In this document: positions 8,220 to 17,011 of the stretch, piece by piece
How the letters are laid out: the number at the start of each line of letters is the position of its first letter
How positions within the stretch are numbered: the first letter of the stretch is position 1
DNA from: Planctomycetota bacterium
Lineage (GTDB): Bacteria > Planctomycetota > UBA1135
Reading direction: 5' to 3'
Assembly (NCBI GenBank): GCA_030748415.1
Contig: JASMMA010000005.1
Span: 129,434 to 193,433, forward strand
DNA: 64,000 nucleotides
Program-made: the position numbers and the translations under genes
The notes under the pieces: model-generated
What the model was told of the DNA's origin: nothing
Databases searched by the model: none
The model's input: the letters and a program-made list of their open reading frames with translations, nothing else

Positions 8220-9686
8220 TTACTCTTCTTCGAAGCCGGTGTAGCCCAGTTCGGAGAGCTCAGCTTGAAGTTGTTGGTCCACGGCGCCCTGAATCTGAGC
8301 GGGGGCCAGTTTTTCGTCCAGTTCACGACCCGCCTCGCGCCAAGCTTTCCATTCGGCAAGCAAGCCATCTAGGACCTCTCGGTATTTTTGGGCTTGTTGG
8401 GGGTCCTTAAGGAGGTTGCGGGCCTCTTTGGGGTCGCGAGACAAGTCGTAGAGCTTGACTTTTGCTTGACCGTCCTCCATTTGCTTCACAATGACCTTCC
8501 ACTGCTCATCCACGCGAAAGCTCATCAAGTCTTGATGCATTGCCATCCGAAAGCGCTCCCCTCCAAAGCTGGCCGTGCCACGGGCAAGATCCATGAGGCT
8601 GGTTCCCTGCACCCCTTCCGGTGCGGGGAGTTCGAGGGCATCCAGCAGGGTTGGGAGGACATCCACCAACATGACGGGGTCTGGAATCCGGGTGCCGCCC
8701 CACTCTCCGCCTGGAAACCGAATCATGAGTGGCACATGGAGCTGCTCCTCCCACATTTGGTTGTGCCCAATGTAGCGGTGTTCGCCCAAAGTCTCTCCGT
8801 GGTCGGAGGTGATTATCAAAATGGATTTGTCCAGCACCCCATCCTTGCGGAGCATTTCCAAAAAGCGGCCCGTGAGTTCATCGGTCATGGCCACGCCAGC
8901 GTCGTACATGGCGTTGAGATAGTTGATGTCCTCATTTTTAACGCCGCCATCTAGGAAGGCTTGGAAATCCTCCTGCCCGCACATGCTCTGAAGGTCGGCC
9001 GAGCCCTCGTACCAGCTTCCGTAACGGTTCCGATAACCTTCCCCGGGCCAGTAAGGACAGTGAATGTCGTAGGTGTGTAAGAAGAGGAAGAATGGGTTTC
9101 CCGTGGTGCCATTTGCCCAATTTGGGGATTCTTTCCGCCACCAGCTTGCGGCCTGGGGCAAAATCGAGCTCAAGCCACGCCGGTACTGCATGCTTTCTTC
9201 ATAGCCTTCATCTTTGTCCACATAAATATCGAAGCCATCGGCAAAACCAAGCTTTCCGGCGAGAAAGCCGCCCCCAGTAAAAGCGGCGGTTTGGTAGCCA
9301 ACATCTTTGAGGAGCCCGCTCAGCATAAACGGGGACTCCACATAACTCCCCATCGCGTGCTTGTGCCGAGTGGGAAACATCCCTGTGAAAAGGCTCCGGT
9401 GGCTGGGGCCCGTATTGCTGGATTGGGAAATGCAGTTTGTGAACACGACCGACTCGCTTGCGAGCTTGTCCAGCGATGGGCTGTTCGGGTTGCGTGCGCC
9501 CATAAAACCCAAACGGTCGGCGCGGCAGGTGTCGAGGCTCACCAAAATAATGGGGGGCATTCCCGCGGCCTGCGCGGCAGATGCTCTTTTTTCAGCAGAG
9601 GAGCCCTCGCCGGAATCTGCCCCACCGCAAGCAGGGAGAAAGGAAGCGAGAAGGGCAAGAATGAGGGCGCTCAAACGATGAATCAT
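8220..9686 (-). CDS. Sulfatase-family lipoprotein with a Thr at the formylglycine position
   Basis: The 488-residue product has a lipoprotein signal ending 'FLPACGG' and the alkaline phosphatase/sulfatase fold: 'ILVSLDTCRADRL' at the metal site, 'ITSDHGETLGEH' for the second metal-binding Asp-His, and 'VDVLPTLLDAL'. The usual C/S-X-P-X-R signature that matures to formylglycine is replaced by 'NTGPSHRSLFTG', with Thr where Cys or Ser is expected and His at the Arg position. It may therefore not be a classical sulfatase and could be a phosphodiester or phosphonate hydrolase of the same superfamily. The ATG at 9686 is preferred over the GTG at 9692 because AGGA is well spaced before it. It is upstream of and on the same strand as the Rieske gene, with no obvious functional link. 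Confidence 0.85.
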   Translation of the reverse strand: MIHRLSALILALLASFLPACGGADSGEGSSAEKRASAAQAAGMPPIILVSLDTCRADRLGFMGARNPNSPSLDKLASESVVFTNCISQSSNTGPSHRSLFTGMFPTRHKHAMGSYVESPFMLSGLLKDVGYQTAAFTGGGFLAGKLGFADGFDIYVDKDEGYEESMQYRRGLSSILPQAASWWRKESPNWANGTTGNPFFLFLHTYDIHCPYWPGEGYRNRYGSWYEGSADLQSMCGQEDFQAFLDGGVKNEDINYLNAMYDAGVAMTDELTGRFLEMLRKDGVLDKSILIITSDHGETLGEHRYIGHNQMWEEQLHVPLMIRFPGGEWGGTRIPDPVMLVDVLPTLLDALELPAPEGVQGTSLMDLARGTASFGGERFRMAMHQDLMSFRVDEQWKVIVKQMEDGQAKVKLYDLSRDPKEARNLLKDPQQAQKYREVLDGLLAEWKAWREAGRELDEKLAPAQIQGAVDQQLQAELSELGYTGFEEE

Positions 9687-9768
9687 TCGCACATCCTAAC
9701 TTGGCGTTATTTGGAGCCCCGAAAGAAGGCCGCTGGAATATTTACCTCAACTGCCCTACAACAAAAAC

Positions 9769-10008
9769 ATGACCCAACCCAAAAAGGCCCGAAGTGACCA
9801 CCCCCTAGTTCAAAAAGTCCAGCCTGGCCGCTACGCCTGGTGCACATGCAGCCTTTCAGACAAACTTCCGTTCTGTGACGGCAATCACCGTGGCACAGAA
9901 TTCTCTCCTCTTAAAGTAGAGATTGAAGAAAAGAAAACTGTCGCCTGGTGCGACTGCGACAAAACTTGCAACGCCCCTTGGTGTGATGGTGCGCATTCAA
10001 AAGAATAA
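9769..10008 (+). CDS. Small double CDGSH iron-sulfur protein
   Basis: This 79-residue cytoplasmic protein carries two copies of the C-X-C-X..-C-D-G-X-H motif: 'WCTCSLSDKLPFCDGNH' and 'WCDCDKTCNAPWCDGAH'. Each motif of the CDGSH family binds a [2Fe-2S] cluster through three Cys and one His, so two clusters are expected. The redox or cluster-transfer partner cannot be read from the sequence. It stands alone between a divergent sulfatase gene and a convergent dehydrogenase gene; the 82-base gap upstream should contain its promoter and that of the sulfatase. Confidence 0.88.
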   Translation: MTQPKKARSDHPLVQKVQPGRYAWCTCSLSDKLPFCDGNHRGTEFSPLKVEIEEKKTVAWCDCDKTCNAPWCDGAHSKE

Positions 10009-10036
10009 AGTGTGGATGGAGACAGGGCTCCGTAAA

Positions 10037-11266
10037 TCAATCGAGCCGCACTTCACCAAACGGCATGTAAGTTTCTAGTTCGGGTTCAGTTGGTGCAATT
10101 GCGCGGTCTTCAGCAGCTGACTTGTAAGCTGCCATAAGAAGGCGCATCACTTCAACACCATCACTGAAGTCGAGCTTGGGCTTTGTTCCGCTGAGAAAGG
10201 ACTGAACAAAGTAGCGGTCTTCGCCGGCGTACCCGTAGTGGGCAGGTTCATTGGGAGAAATGGGCATGAGGCCCTGTTCGGCGTTTTGTTTTTCAACTAG
10301 ATCCTCGCCGGCCTCACCGGTCACTTCGCGGGAAAAGAAAACACTTGCGCCACATTGAGCCATGTTGACTTCCATTGCGTATTCAGGTCCCAACAGCTCA
10401 AATGTGTGGCGAATGCCCGCACTCACAAAACACCAAGAGGATGTCGTTTCCGTCAACAATTCCTGACCATCATCCGTGCGCCAATGAACCGTTGCGCGTG
10501 AAAAATCATCGGCAGGGTTTTTGCTCCAATCCACGGCATCGCCGTAGCGATTCTTCAGCTCTTGGACATAGTGGGGCCTGTCCCACTTCAAAGTTCCCAC
10601 GGTGGCGCTTACTTTTTCTGGTGTAAGGCTTGACCGAGGTGCGCCAGGCTCGGTGAGCAACCAACGCGCGGCCTCAATACTGTGGCACATCATGTCCAAG
10701 AGGGAGCCGCCTCCTGCGAGCTCTCGTTGCCAAAACCAAGCCGAATGTGGGCCCGCATGCTCTTCGGCAGCCCTTGCAAGGTAGGGGCGACCGGACAACT
10801 TTGCACCTCGCCGCCACAAAACTTCTCGGGCGCGAACAACGGAAGGTGCCCAGAGCATGTTTTCTAAATAGCCCGTAGGCACGCCGATTTCATCGGCAAT
10901 GCTTTTGACTTGAAGTGCTTCTTGAAGGGTTCGGGCGAGAGGCTTTTCTAAACAAATACCCTTCAGAGGCGTTTCGCGCCTTTGGGAGCCGGCAAGCACT
11001 TCTTCCATGACAGGGATGCGCGTGTGGTTTGGATTGCTTAACCAAAGTGCGTCCACACTTGGGTCGGCAGTCATTTCTTCAACAGAATCAAAAGCGCGGG
11101 CTGACAGACCGACGCCCAACTCTTTTGCGAGTTTGGCAGCCGAGTCCGCGGAGGCCTTCGTATGGCTTACGATTCCAACGACCTCACAGTCGCGAACTTC
11201 AGTAAGAGCCTGAATGTGAAAGCGGGTATTAAAACCCGCGCCAACAAATCCGATGCGTAGTGTCAT
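10037..11266 (-). CDS. Gfo/Idh/MocA-family NAD(P)-dependent dehydrogenase
   Basis: The 409-residue enzyme has an N-terminal Rossmann domain opening 'MTLRIGFVGAGFNTRFH' (GXGXXX motif) and the family's 'ICLEKPLARTL' segment (EKP motif) near residue 115, which contributes to catalysis and cofactor binding. The C-terminal alpha/beta domain is complete, including 'GGSLLDMMCHSIEAARWLL'. Such enzymes oxidise or reduce sugars, inositols or related polyols; the substrate is not predictable. The ATG at 11266 overlaps the stop of the upstream MFS gene as ATGA, so translation is coupled and the transporter may import its substrate or a precursor. Confidence 0.9.
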   Translation of the reverse strand: MTLRIGFVGAGFNTRFHIQALTEVRDCEVVGIVSHTKASADSAAKLAKELGVGLSARAFDSVEEMTADPSVDALWLSNPNHTRIPVMEEVLAGSQRRETPLKGICLEKPLARTLQEALQVKSIADEIGVPTGYLENMLWAPSVVRAREVLWRRGAKLSGRPYLARAAEEHAGPHSAWFWQRELAGGGSLLDMMCHSIEAARWLLTEPGAPRSSLTPEKVSATVGTLKWDRPHYVQELKNRYGDAVDWSKNPADDFSRATVHWRTDDGQELLTETTSSWCFVSAGIRHTFELLGPEYAMEVNMAQCGASVFFSREVTGEAGEDLVEKQNAEQGLMPISPNEPAHYGYAGEDRYFVQSFLSGTKPKLDFSDGVEVMRLLMAAYKSAAEDRAIAPTEPELETYMPFGEVRLD

Positions 11267-12531
11267 GCGTTTTGAGTTTCTTTCCGGCCGCCCGGATAAA
11301 AGAAGAGGAGGAGTGCCAAACAAACAAGAGATGCCCGCATGGGGTAACTAAACAAGTCACGATAACTGAGTTGGTCGTCACTTGTTGCCCAAGTTGCAGC
11401 ACTGGATGCGATTTTTGAACCCACAATGATTCCGATTCCCACAATCACAAGATTGAATAGTGATTGGGCAGATGCGCGAATATCAACCGTTGTTTCTTCA
11501 TCCACAATCATAAATGCTACGAAGATGAAACACCCGAAACAAAGACCATGGAGGGCAACGCCAGCAAGCACCCACGGCAAACCAACGACATCCGCATAAG
11601 CAAAGAGGGCCATTCGGCCAGCGTAAGCAAGGAGACCTACGGCTAGGAGTTGTTTCCGGGTGAATGCTTTTGCAAAGAGTGGCATAAAAGCAAGAACCAC
11701 AATTTCAGACATTTGCCCGATGGTCATGAGTCCCCCGCCACCAATGCCAAAGACTTTGTTCACGAGCTCCACAAAGCCCTTTGCTTGTTCCTGGATTCCG
11801 CTCAGGAACTCAGATGTATGCACAAAGTAAAACTGGTGAATACAGGACACCGGAACGGCGAGCATGAAAAGAGTGAGGAGGGGCTGTTTCTTAATTGTTC
11901 CAAGTGCTTCAGCAGTTGCACTTGCCTGCTCGCCTTTGCTTGGAGGTGTGTGAGGTAAAAAGAAGCAAAACAAACCCATTGTCGCACCCAGCACTGCGGA
12001 AAGGCGGAAAGCGTCAGCCCGACCTGCATCGACATCAAGGGAATGTTGCAGGCTAAGCCATTGGCCCACAGCGATTCCGGCGGCAATCCAGCCCACAGTA
12101 CCCCAGACTCGGACTCGACCAAAGTCGCGGTCACGGTCGGGAAGGTGGTGGAAGGCTAAGCTGTTTGTTAAAGAAAGAGTGGGTGAATAAATAATGGAAT
12201 ACCCCAATGAAAACCAAAGAAAGCCCGAGTAGCTTTCAATATTGGCCAGCTGCCAAATAAGAACCGCGCCCAAAAGGTGGCTCATGCCAAGAAACTTTTC
12301 GGTGGAGAACCAACGATCTGCAACTTGTCCTGCAATGAATGGAGCGACGATTGCTCCCACAGCGCCAATGGCAAAAATGTTTCCGACCTCGGCGGGTGTC
12401 ATGCCACGATGCCCAATCAAGAACGGCCAAAGGAGCGGAAGCCATGCGCCCCAAATTGCATATTGGAGAAACATCATGCTGGAAAGCCGGATGTTCAAGG
12501 TGGTGGAAAGCGGCTGAGTCATTCGAGGCAT
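11263..12531 (-). CDS. MFS transporter of the nucleoside:H+ symporter type
   Basis: A membrane protein of about 422 residues with roughly 12 helices. The opening 'LNIRLSSMMFLQYAIWGAWLPLL' and 'YSPTLSLTNSLAFHHL' are typical of the NupG/XapB-like branch of the major facilitator superfamily, which in many non-enteric bacteria sits next to sugar dehydrogenases. Two ATGs (12531 and 12522) are possible; the ORF-track start further upstream runs into the OPT gene. It is coupled by ATGA to the Gfo/Idh/MocA gene. Only about 27-36 bases separate its start from that of the divergent OPT transporter, so its promoter must overlap the OPT coding region; CATAAT within 'GCGCATAATC' on the minus strand is a candidate -10. 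Confidence 0.85.
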   Translation of the reverse strand: MPRMTQPLSTTLNIRLSSMMFLQYAIWGAWLPLLWPFLIGHRGMTPAEVGNIFAIGAVGAIVAPFIAGQVADRWFSTEKFLGMSHLLGAVLIWQLANIESYSGFLWFSLGYSIIYSPTLSLTNSLAFHHLPDRDRDFGRVRVWGTVGWIAAGIAVGQWLSLQHSLDVDAGRADAFRLSAVLGATMGLFCFFLPHTPPSKGEQASATAEALGTIKKQPLLTLFMLAVPVSCIHQFYFVHTSEFLSGIQEQAKGFVELVNKVFGIGGGGLMTIGQMSEIVVLAFMPLFAKAFTRKQLLAVGLLAYAGRMALFAYADVVGLPWVLAGVALHGLCFGCFIFVAFMIVDEETTVDIRASAQSLFNLVIVGIGIIVGSKIASSAATWATSDDQLSYRDLFSYPMRASLVCLALLLFFYPGGRKETQNA

Positions 12532-12558
12532 GATAAGGCCGTGCCGCGCCGTTAGATT

Positions 12559-14793
12559 ATGCGCATGGCACTGTTCCAAAAAGCCCCCAAAACTCCTGAA
12601 GAAGCCAAATCATTCGAGCCGCTCGAAATTAGCCCCGACCAAGTCCTCGAAATGTCTGAAGAGGAGTGGTACGAAACAATATATCGGGGTGATAGCGTTC
12701 CTCAGCTCACTGTTCGAGCCACCATCATGGGCTCCATTTTGGGCTTCTTGCTTGCCTTTACCAATCTTTATGTCGGCCTAAAAACTGGCTGGGGATTGGG
12801 CGTAGCCATCACGGCGTGCATCTTGTCCTACGCCGTTTGGAACTTTTTCCTTCAAAGCGGGGTTGCGAAATCTCCTATGACTGTTCTGGAAAACAACTGC
12901 ATGCAGTCAACAGCTTCGGCGGCCGGTTATTCCACCGGCGGCACCATGGTTTCGGCGATTGCGGCCATGTTGCTGATGACCTCCACCGTGGAGAACCCCG
13001 GTGGAGAACACATGAAGACATGGATCCTTGTGTTGTGGACCGCCTTCCTTGCAGTTTTTGGAACCTGTCTTGCTGTTCCCATGAAACGAAACATGATTAA
13101 CAAAGAGCGGTTGAAGTTTCCTTCTGGAACTGCCGCTGCTGTTACTCTTCAGGGACTTTATTCCCATGGCGAAAACGCGATTCGTAAAGCACGCGCCTTG
13201 TTTTGGACAATGGGCATCGGTGCAATTTTCCCTGCCCTGATTGAGCTCAAAGTTCGAACTGTAGAAGGTGTAAAGTCTGCCCTGCTTCCTGCAGAGCTTC
13301 ATATTTTTGATTGGTTTTCCGCACCCGGAACTCATGTTGTGCCCGACACTGAAGCAGGCGGCTCCATGACCAAAACGGTAGCCTACAAGCCATCCGATTG
13401 GACTTGGGTCTGGGATGTCAACCCCGTCATGATTGCAGCGGGTGCGCTCGTAGGGCTTCGAATTGGCCTCTATATGCTGTTTGGTGGCATTTTGTTGGTT
13501 TACGGAATTGGCCTAGACGCCCTTCGCGATATTTGGCTTTCCCCATTGGGAGAGGCTTGGTCTGGCATTCTTTCTGCCGCCGAACAAGGCGCAGATGTTG
13601 CTGCTCTCGGCGGTATGGCCGACGAACTCGCTACTCAGTTTGCTGGGGCGTCCGATTCTGTTGCGAAAATAAAAGCGCTTGGAACAGGGACCGAGTGGGC
13701 CGATATGGCAGAGGGCTTTGTTTCCGAAGAAACACGGGGTGCAATTACAAAACCTGGCAAGGCTTGGAAAGAGGCGGGGCTTTGGTTGGGTGTTCCCATC
13801 ATGCTTTCTTATGGCTTGCTTCAATTTGCAACGCAATGGAAAACCATTCTTCGTGCCTTTACTTCCTTTAAGGATTCTTCCTCTAGTGAAAGTGGTAATG
13901 CTGCTTACGAAACAAAAGTTGCCGAAACCGAAGTTCCTGGAAGTTGGTTTGGTCTTGGCACCGCCCTCGCTGGCAGCGGCCTCGTCTGGTTGGCTTGGTA
14001 TGCATTCAGCATCCCCCCTCACTTCGCTCTTCTTGCCATTGTGATGACCTTCTTCTTGGCTTTGGTTGCTGCCCGAGCAACCGGGGAATCGGACATTACT
14101 CCGGTTGGAGCCATGGGAAAAATCATGCAGTTGACCTTCGGTACCATCATGCCGCAGTCGGCGACTGCAAACTTAATGTCTGCCTCGATTACCGCTAACG
14201 GAGCGGGTTGCACGGCTGACCTGCTCAACGATCTCAAGTCTGGCTATCTCCTTGGCGCTGACCCGCGCCGGCAATTCATGGCCCAATTATTGGGGATTCT
14301 TGCAGGAACAGCTGCGACGGTTACTGGTTTCTACCTTATGGTTCCCGATGCCTCGGTCATGACTGGAGACATCATCGTTAATGGAGTCGTAACCGGAACC
14401 GAACCTCCGGACTTTCCAGCTCCCTCCGCTCAAGTGTGGCTAGCCGTTGCGAAGTTGATGACCGGGGGCGGCATTTCCGCCATGCACCCCATGCACCGGG
14501 TTTTGGTGGGTTGGGGCCTTGGGATTGGAATGCTGTGCTTGATTCTTGAAATGGCGTCACCTAAGAAATGGAAAGCTTGGATGCCCTCCGCAACCGGCAT
14601 TGGCCTTGGTTTGATTCTTCCCTTCCAGTACCCCCTCTCTATGGCTCTTGGAGCCATCATCGCTTACTGCTGGACCAAAAAGAACAAAGAGTCTGCAGAT
14701 GAGTACATGATTCCAGCCGCCGCTGGGCTCATTGCGGGAATCTCCATCATGGGCGTGGTTGTTGCCAGTCTCAACACTGTTCTCGCTGCTTAA
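12559..14793 (+). CDS. OPT-family (oligopeptide/siderophore) transporter
   Basis: A large membrane protein of 744 residues with around 15-16 helices. The soluble N-terminus ends in 'PQLTVRATIMGSILGFLLAFTNLYVGLKTGWGLG', the family's first helix region. 'KSPMTVLENNCMQSTASAAGYSTGG' and 'FPSGTAAAVTLQGLY' are conserved OPT segments in bacterial members, which import oligopeptides or metal chelates by proton coupling. The substrate is not predictable. The start is ATG 12559 or ATG 12565. It is divergent from the MFS gene across a very small gap and is followed after 30 bases by a porin-like gene on the same strand, which could pair outer- and inner-membrane uptake. Confidence 0.93.
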   Translation: MRMALFQKAPKTPEEAKSFEPLEISPDQVLEMSEEEWYETIYRGDSVPQLTVRATIMGSILGFLLAFTNLYVGLKTGWGLGVAITACILSYAVWNFFLQSGVAKSPMTVLENNCMQSTASAAGYSTGGTMVSAIAAMLLMTSTVENPGGEHMKTWILVLWTAFLAVFGTCLAVPMKRNMINKERLKFPSGTAAAVTLQGLYSHGENAIRKARALFWTMGIGAIFPALIELKVRTVEGVKSALLPAELHIFDWFSAPGTHVVPDTEAGGSMTKTVAYKPSDWTWVWDVNPVMIAAGALVGLRIGLYMLFGGILLVYGIGLDALRDIWLSPLGEAWSGILSAAEQGADVAALGGMADELATQFAGASDSVAKIKALGTGTEWADMAEGFVSEETRGAITKPGKAWKEAGLWLGVPIMLSYGLLQFATQWKTILRAFTSFKDSSSSESGNAAYETKVAETEVPGSWFGLGTALAGSGLVWLAWYAFSIPPHFALLAIVMTFFLALVAARATGESDITPVGAMGKIMQLTFGTIMPQSATANLMSASITANGAGCTADLLNDLKSGYLLGADPRRQFMAQLLGILAGTAATVTGFYLMVPDASVMTGDIIVNGVVTGTEPPDFPAPSAQVWLAVAKLMTGGGISAMHPMHRVLVGWGLGIGMLCLILEMASPKKWKAWMPSATGIGLGLILPFQYPLSMALGAIIAYCWTKKNKESADEYMIPAAAGLIAGISIMGVVVASLNTVLAA

Positions 14794-14823
14794 GTTCGAC
14801 CCCTTACCCCAAAAACAAAAACA

Positions 14824-15858
14824 ATGAAATCCTTTCGTCGTGGTCTTTTGACCCTGGGAGTGCTCACCGTCGTGGCCTCCGTTCCTTCAACAGTCTCCGC
14901 CCAAGAAGGCGACTCCGCCTGGAGTTTCTTCGGCGATGCCCGTGTTCGCGCGGAATTCAACGATAGTGCGGCCAACCCGGACCGGCACCGCCAGCGCTTG
15001 CGGTTCCGCTTTGGCGGCAACTTCAAGGTGGCCGATAATGTGACAGTGGGCACTCGGATGCGCACTGAAAGTGGCGACCAAAACAACCCACACTGGGACA
15101 TCGGAAACAACTTCGACAATATGGATGTTTCCCTAGACCGCATGTTTGTGGATTACAGCCCTACTTGGGCCGATGTGCGCATGAAGATGGGCAAGTTTGG
15201 GCACGGCTTCAAAACCAACCCCGTTTACGGTGAACTTGTCTGGGATGGCGATGTCCAACCCGAGGGTATTGCTGTTTCTGGATCCTCCGGTGACTTTGAT
15301 TGGATTCTTGGTCAATACGCCATCACCGAGAACGGTGGTCTAACTAGTGAAGACAGCTGGATGACCGTTGGTCAGGTCAACACTTCCATGAACGACCTGA
15401 ACTTCTCAGTTGGCTACTACTTCTACGGCGACCCTGATGCCGCTGGGACTGAAGCCTACTCCGGCACTGATGCCGGCAACTGGGGCATTTTGAACCCCAT
15501 CGTCAGCTGGAAAAAAGATGGCCTTACTGTCTCAGGCGAGTACATCGAAAACATGCGCGCCGATGATGCCCTCGACGCCACGGGATGGGCTTTGGGCGTG
15601 TCTAACGGCTCTTCCTCCGATGCTGGTGGCAAGTTCTACGCCCAATATCAGCTTGTTGAGGCGGGTGCCGTGTTCACTTCTTTCGCCCAAGATGACTTCC
15701 CAGGCGGCCGCGATGATTGGAAAGGTCTCATGGGTGGCTGGAAACGCCAACTTTCTGACAAGGTCGGCCTGAATGTCTGGGCCCTTGCCCACGAACAAGA
15801 GAGTATTAATGATGAAACCGACTACCGTTTTCGGATAGACTTCAACATCAAGTTTTAG
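14824..15858 (+). CDS. Outer-membrane porin-like beta-barrel protein
   Basis: The 344-residue product has a cleavable signal peptide ending 'STVSAQEG'. The mature part consists of alternating amphipathic strands ('ARVRAEFND', 'QRLRFRFGGNF', 'VTVGTRMRTES') with short turns and a final strand ending 'RFRIDFNIKF'. The terminal Phe is the usual outer-membrane insertion signal. It resembles 'putative porin' proteins of Planctomycetes, Gammaproteobacteria and others. Selectivity is unknown. It follows the OPT gene by 30 bases and is closed by a perfect 24-base palindrome, so OPT and porin may form one transcript. Confidence 0.78.
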   Translation: MKSFRRGLLTLGVLTVVASVPSTVSAQEGDSAWSFFGDARVRAEFNDSAANPDRHRQRLRFRFGGNFKVADNVTVGTRMRTESGDQNNPHWDIGNNFDNMDVSLDRMFVDYSPTWADVRMKMGKFGHGFKTNPVYGELVWDGDVQPEGIAVSGSSGDFDWILGQYAITENGGLTSEDSWMTVGQVNTSMNDLNFSVGYYFYGDPDAAGTEAYSGTDAGNWGILNPIVSWKKDGLTVSGEYIENMRADDALDATGWALGVSNGSSSDAGGKFYAQYQLVEAGAVFTSFAQDDFPGGRDDWKGLMGGWKRQLSDKVGLNVWALAHEQESINDETDYRFRIDFNIKF

Positions 15859-15889
15859 GGACAGCAAGCACTCCCTTTGAGCTTGAGGT

Positions 15890-15913
15890 GGGCAGCCAGA
15901 ATTCTGGCTGCCC
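15890..15913 (+). terminator. Perfect 24-base palindrome and T-run: porin terminator
   Basis: GGGCAGCCAGAATTCTGGCTGCCC is fully self-complementary (12-bp arms with no required spacer) and is followed by ATTCTTTTTTG. As RNA it would form a strong hairpin with an internal AATT loop and a U-run, which fits Rho-independent termination about 30 bases after the porin stop. The ORF-track start of the following SCO gene (15888) lies in this hairpin and is therefore not credible. Confidence 0.88.
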
Positions 15914-15986
15914 ATTCTTTTTTGCCTTTTCGAATCCTGCCGCCCATTTCCACACCTCTTTGGCTGGGCTAAAATCCGGTTTGAGC

Positions 15987-16562
15987 ATGCGACCTACCCT
16001 CCTCAGCCTGGCCCTTCTTGCAGCTTCTTGCGGAAACGGTGAAAACCCAGAATTCCGCCAGCCCGATGATTATGGTCAGGTTGCCCCATTTGAACTACAA
16101 GACCAGTCCGGTAAGACCTTCTCCGGCGACACCCTTAAAGGCAAAGTATGGGTTGTGGATTTCTTTTTCACACGATGCCCCTCCGTTTGTCCACGGATGA
16201 CCCTTGAAATGAAGAAACTTTACGAGCGCATGCCCAATCGCGAAGATTTGCAATTCGTATCTATGACGATTGATTCGGAATTTGATAAGCCAGATATTCT
16301 GGCAAAATATATTTCCACAAAACAACTCCCGAAAGAACGGTGGACTTTTCTAACAGGCGACAAAAAAGCAATTGCTGACTTGAGTAGAAAATCATTTGCT
16401 CTTGCCCTAGGAGATGAGATGAAGCCAAATGGAGACATCATTCACTCTACAAAGTTTGTGGTTGTGGATCGGGAAGGGAAAATCCGGAAGTATTTCAACA
16501 GCCTTGATGATGAACAAGATGCCGAAATGGAGGCTCTAATTCTTCAGCTCTTGGACGAATGA
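15987..16562 (+). CDS. SCO1/SenC/PrrC-type copper chaperone
   Basis: A 191-residue lipoprotein (signal 'LLAASCGNG') with a thioredoxin-like fold. The copper site is visible as 'CPSVCP' (CXXXCP) plus the later conserved His in 'IIHSTKFVVVD'. SCO proteins deliver copper to, or reduce, the CuA site of cytochrome oxidase subunit II. The ATG at 15987 is chosen because the earlier frame runs through the porin terminator. A possible promoter (TTTCCA - 17 bases - TAAAAT) lies just upstream. It begins an assembly operon with DUF420, a diheme cytochrome, ctaA and ctaB. A second, larger SCO sits in the cox cluster. Confidence 0.92.
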   Translation: MRPTLLSLALLAASCGNGENPEFRQPDDYGQVAPFELQDQSGKTFSGDTLKGKVWVVDFFFTRCPSVCPRMTLEMKKLYERMPNREDLQFVSMTIDSEFDKPDILAKYISTKQLPKERWTFLTGDKKAIADLSRKSFALALGDEMKPNGDIIHSTKFVVVDREGKIRKYFNSLDDEQDAEMEALILQLLDE

Positions 16563-17011
16563 ACCTTCCAGCGCTCAACGCCACCCTCAACGGGATAGCA
16601 GGCTTATTCCTTGTCTCGGGCTTCATTGCAATTCGCGCAGGGAATGAAAAGTTGCACAAGTCGCTCATGTTGAGTGCTTTTTTATCCTCCATCGCGTTTT
16701 TGTGTTCCTATCTTTTACATCATCTCACCGGCCCTGAGCTAAGCGTGAAATATGCAGGTCCTGACTGGGGCAAGATTCCCTATCTGGTCATGCTTCTCGC
16801 CCACACAGTGTTGGCGGCCGCTGTCCCATTCCTCGCAATGAGAACCATTTTTCTGGGCTTCAAAGGGCCACAGGAAAAGCATCGCAAGCTTGCACGCATC
16901 ACTTTTCCCATTTGGGTTTTTGTTTCCATCACTGGAGTTTTGATTTACTTCATCCTCTATCAATGGACTCCTTCCTGGGCTCAAGCCCTCTCGCAACTTC
17001 CTTCATCATGA
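16559..17011 (+). CDS. DUF420 membrane protein linked to oxidase assembly
   Basis: A 150-residue integral membrane protein with four hydrophobic helices and conserved histidines ('KLHKSLMLSAF', 'YLLHHLTG', 'LLAHTVLAA', 'EKHRKLARITFPIW'), the DUF420 pattern. Members cluster with cytochrome oxidase genes and CtaA/CtaB and are thought to help cofactor insertion; the exact reaction is not established here. Its ATG overlaps the SCO stop as ATGA, and its own TGA overlaps the next start the same way. Confidence 0.9.
   Translation: MNLPALNATLNGIAGLFLVSGFIAIRAGNEKLHKSLMLSAFLSSIAFLCSYLLHHLTGPELSVKYAGPDWGKIPYLVMLLAHTVLAAAVPFLAMRTIFLGFKGPQEKHRKLARITFPIWVFVSITGVLIYFILYQWTPSWAQALSQLPSS

Noticed and set aside
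15888-15986. 33-residue N-terminal extension of the first SCO gene
   Set aside because: It is translated from the porin terminator palindrome. The ATG at 15987 gives a proper lipoprotein signal.
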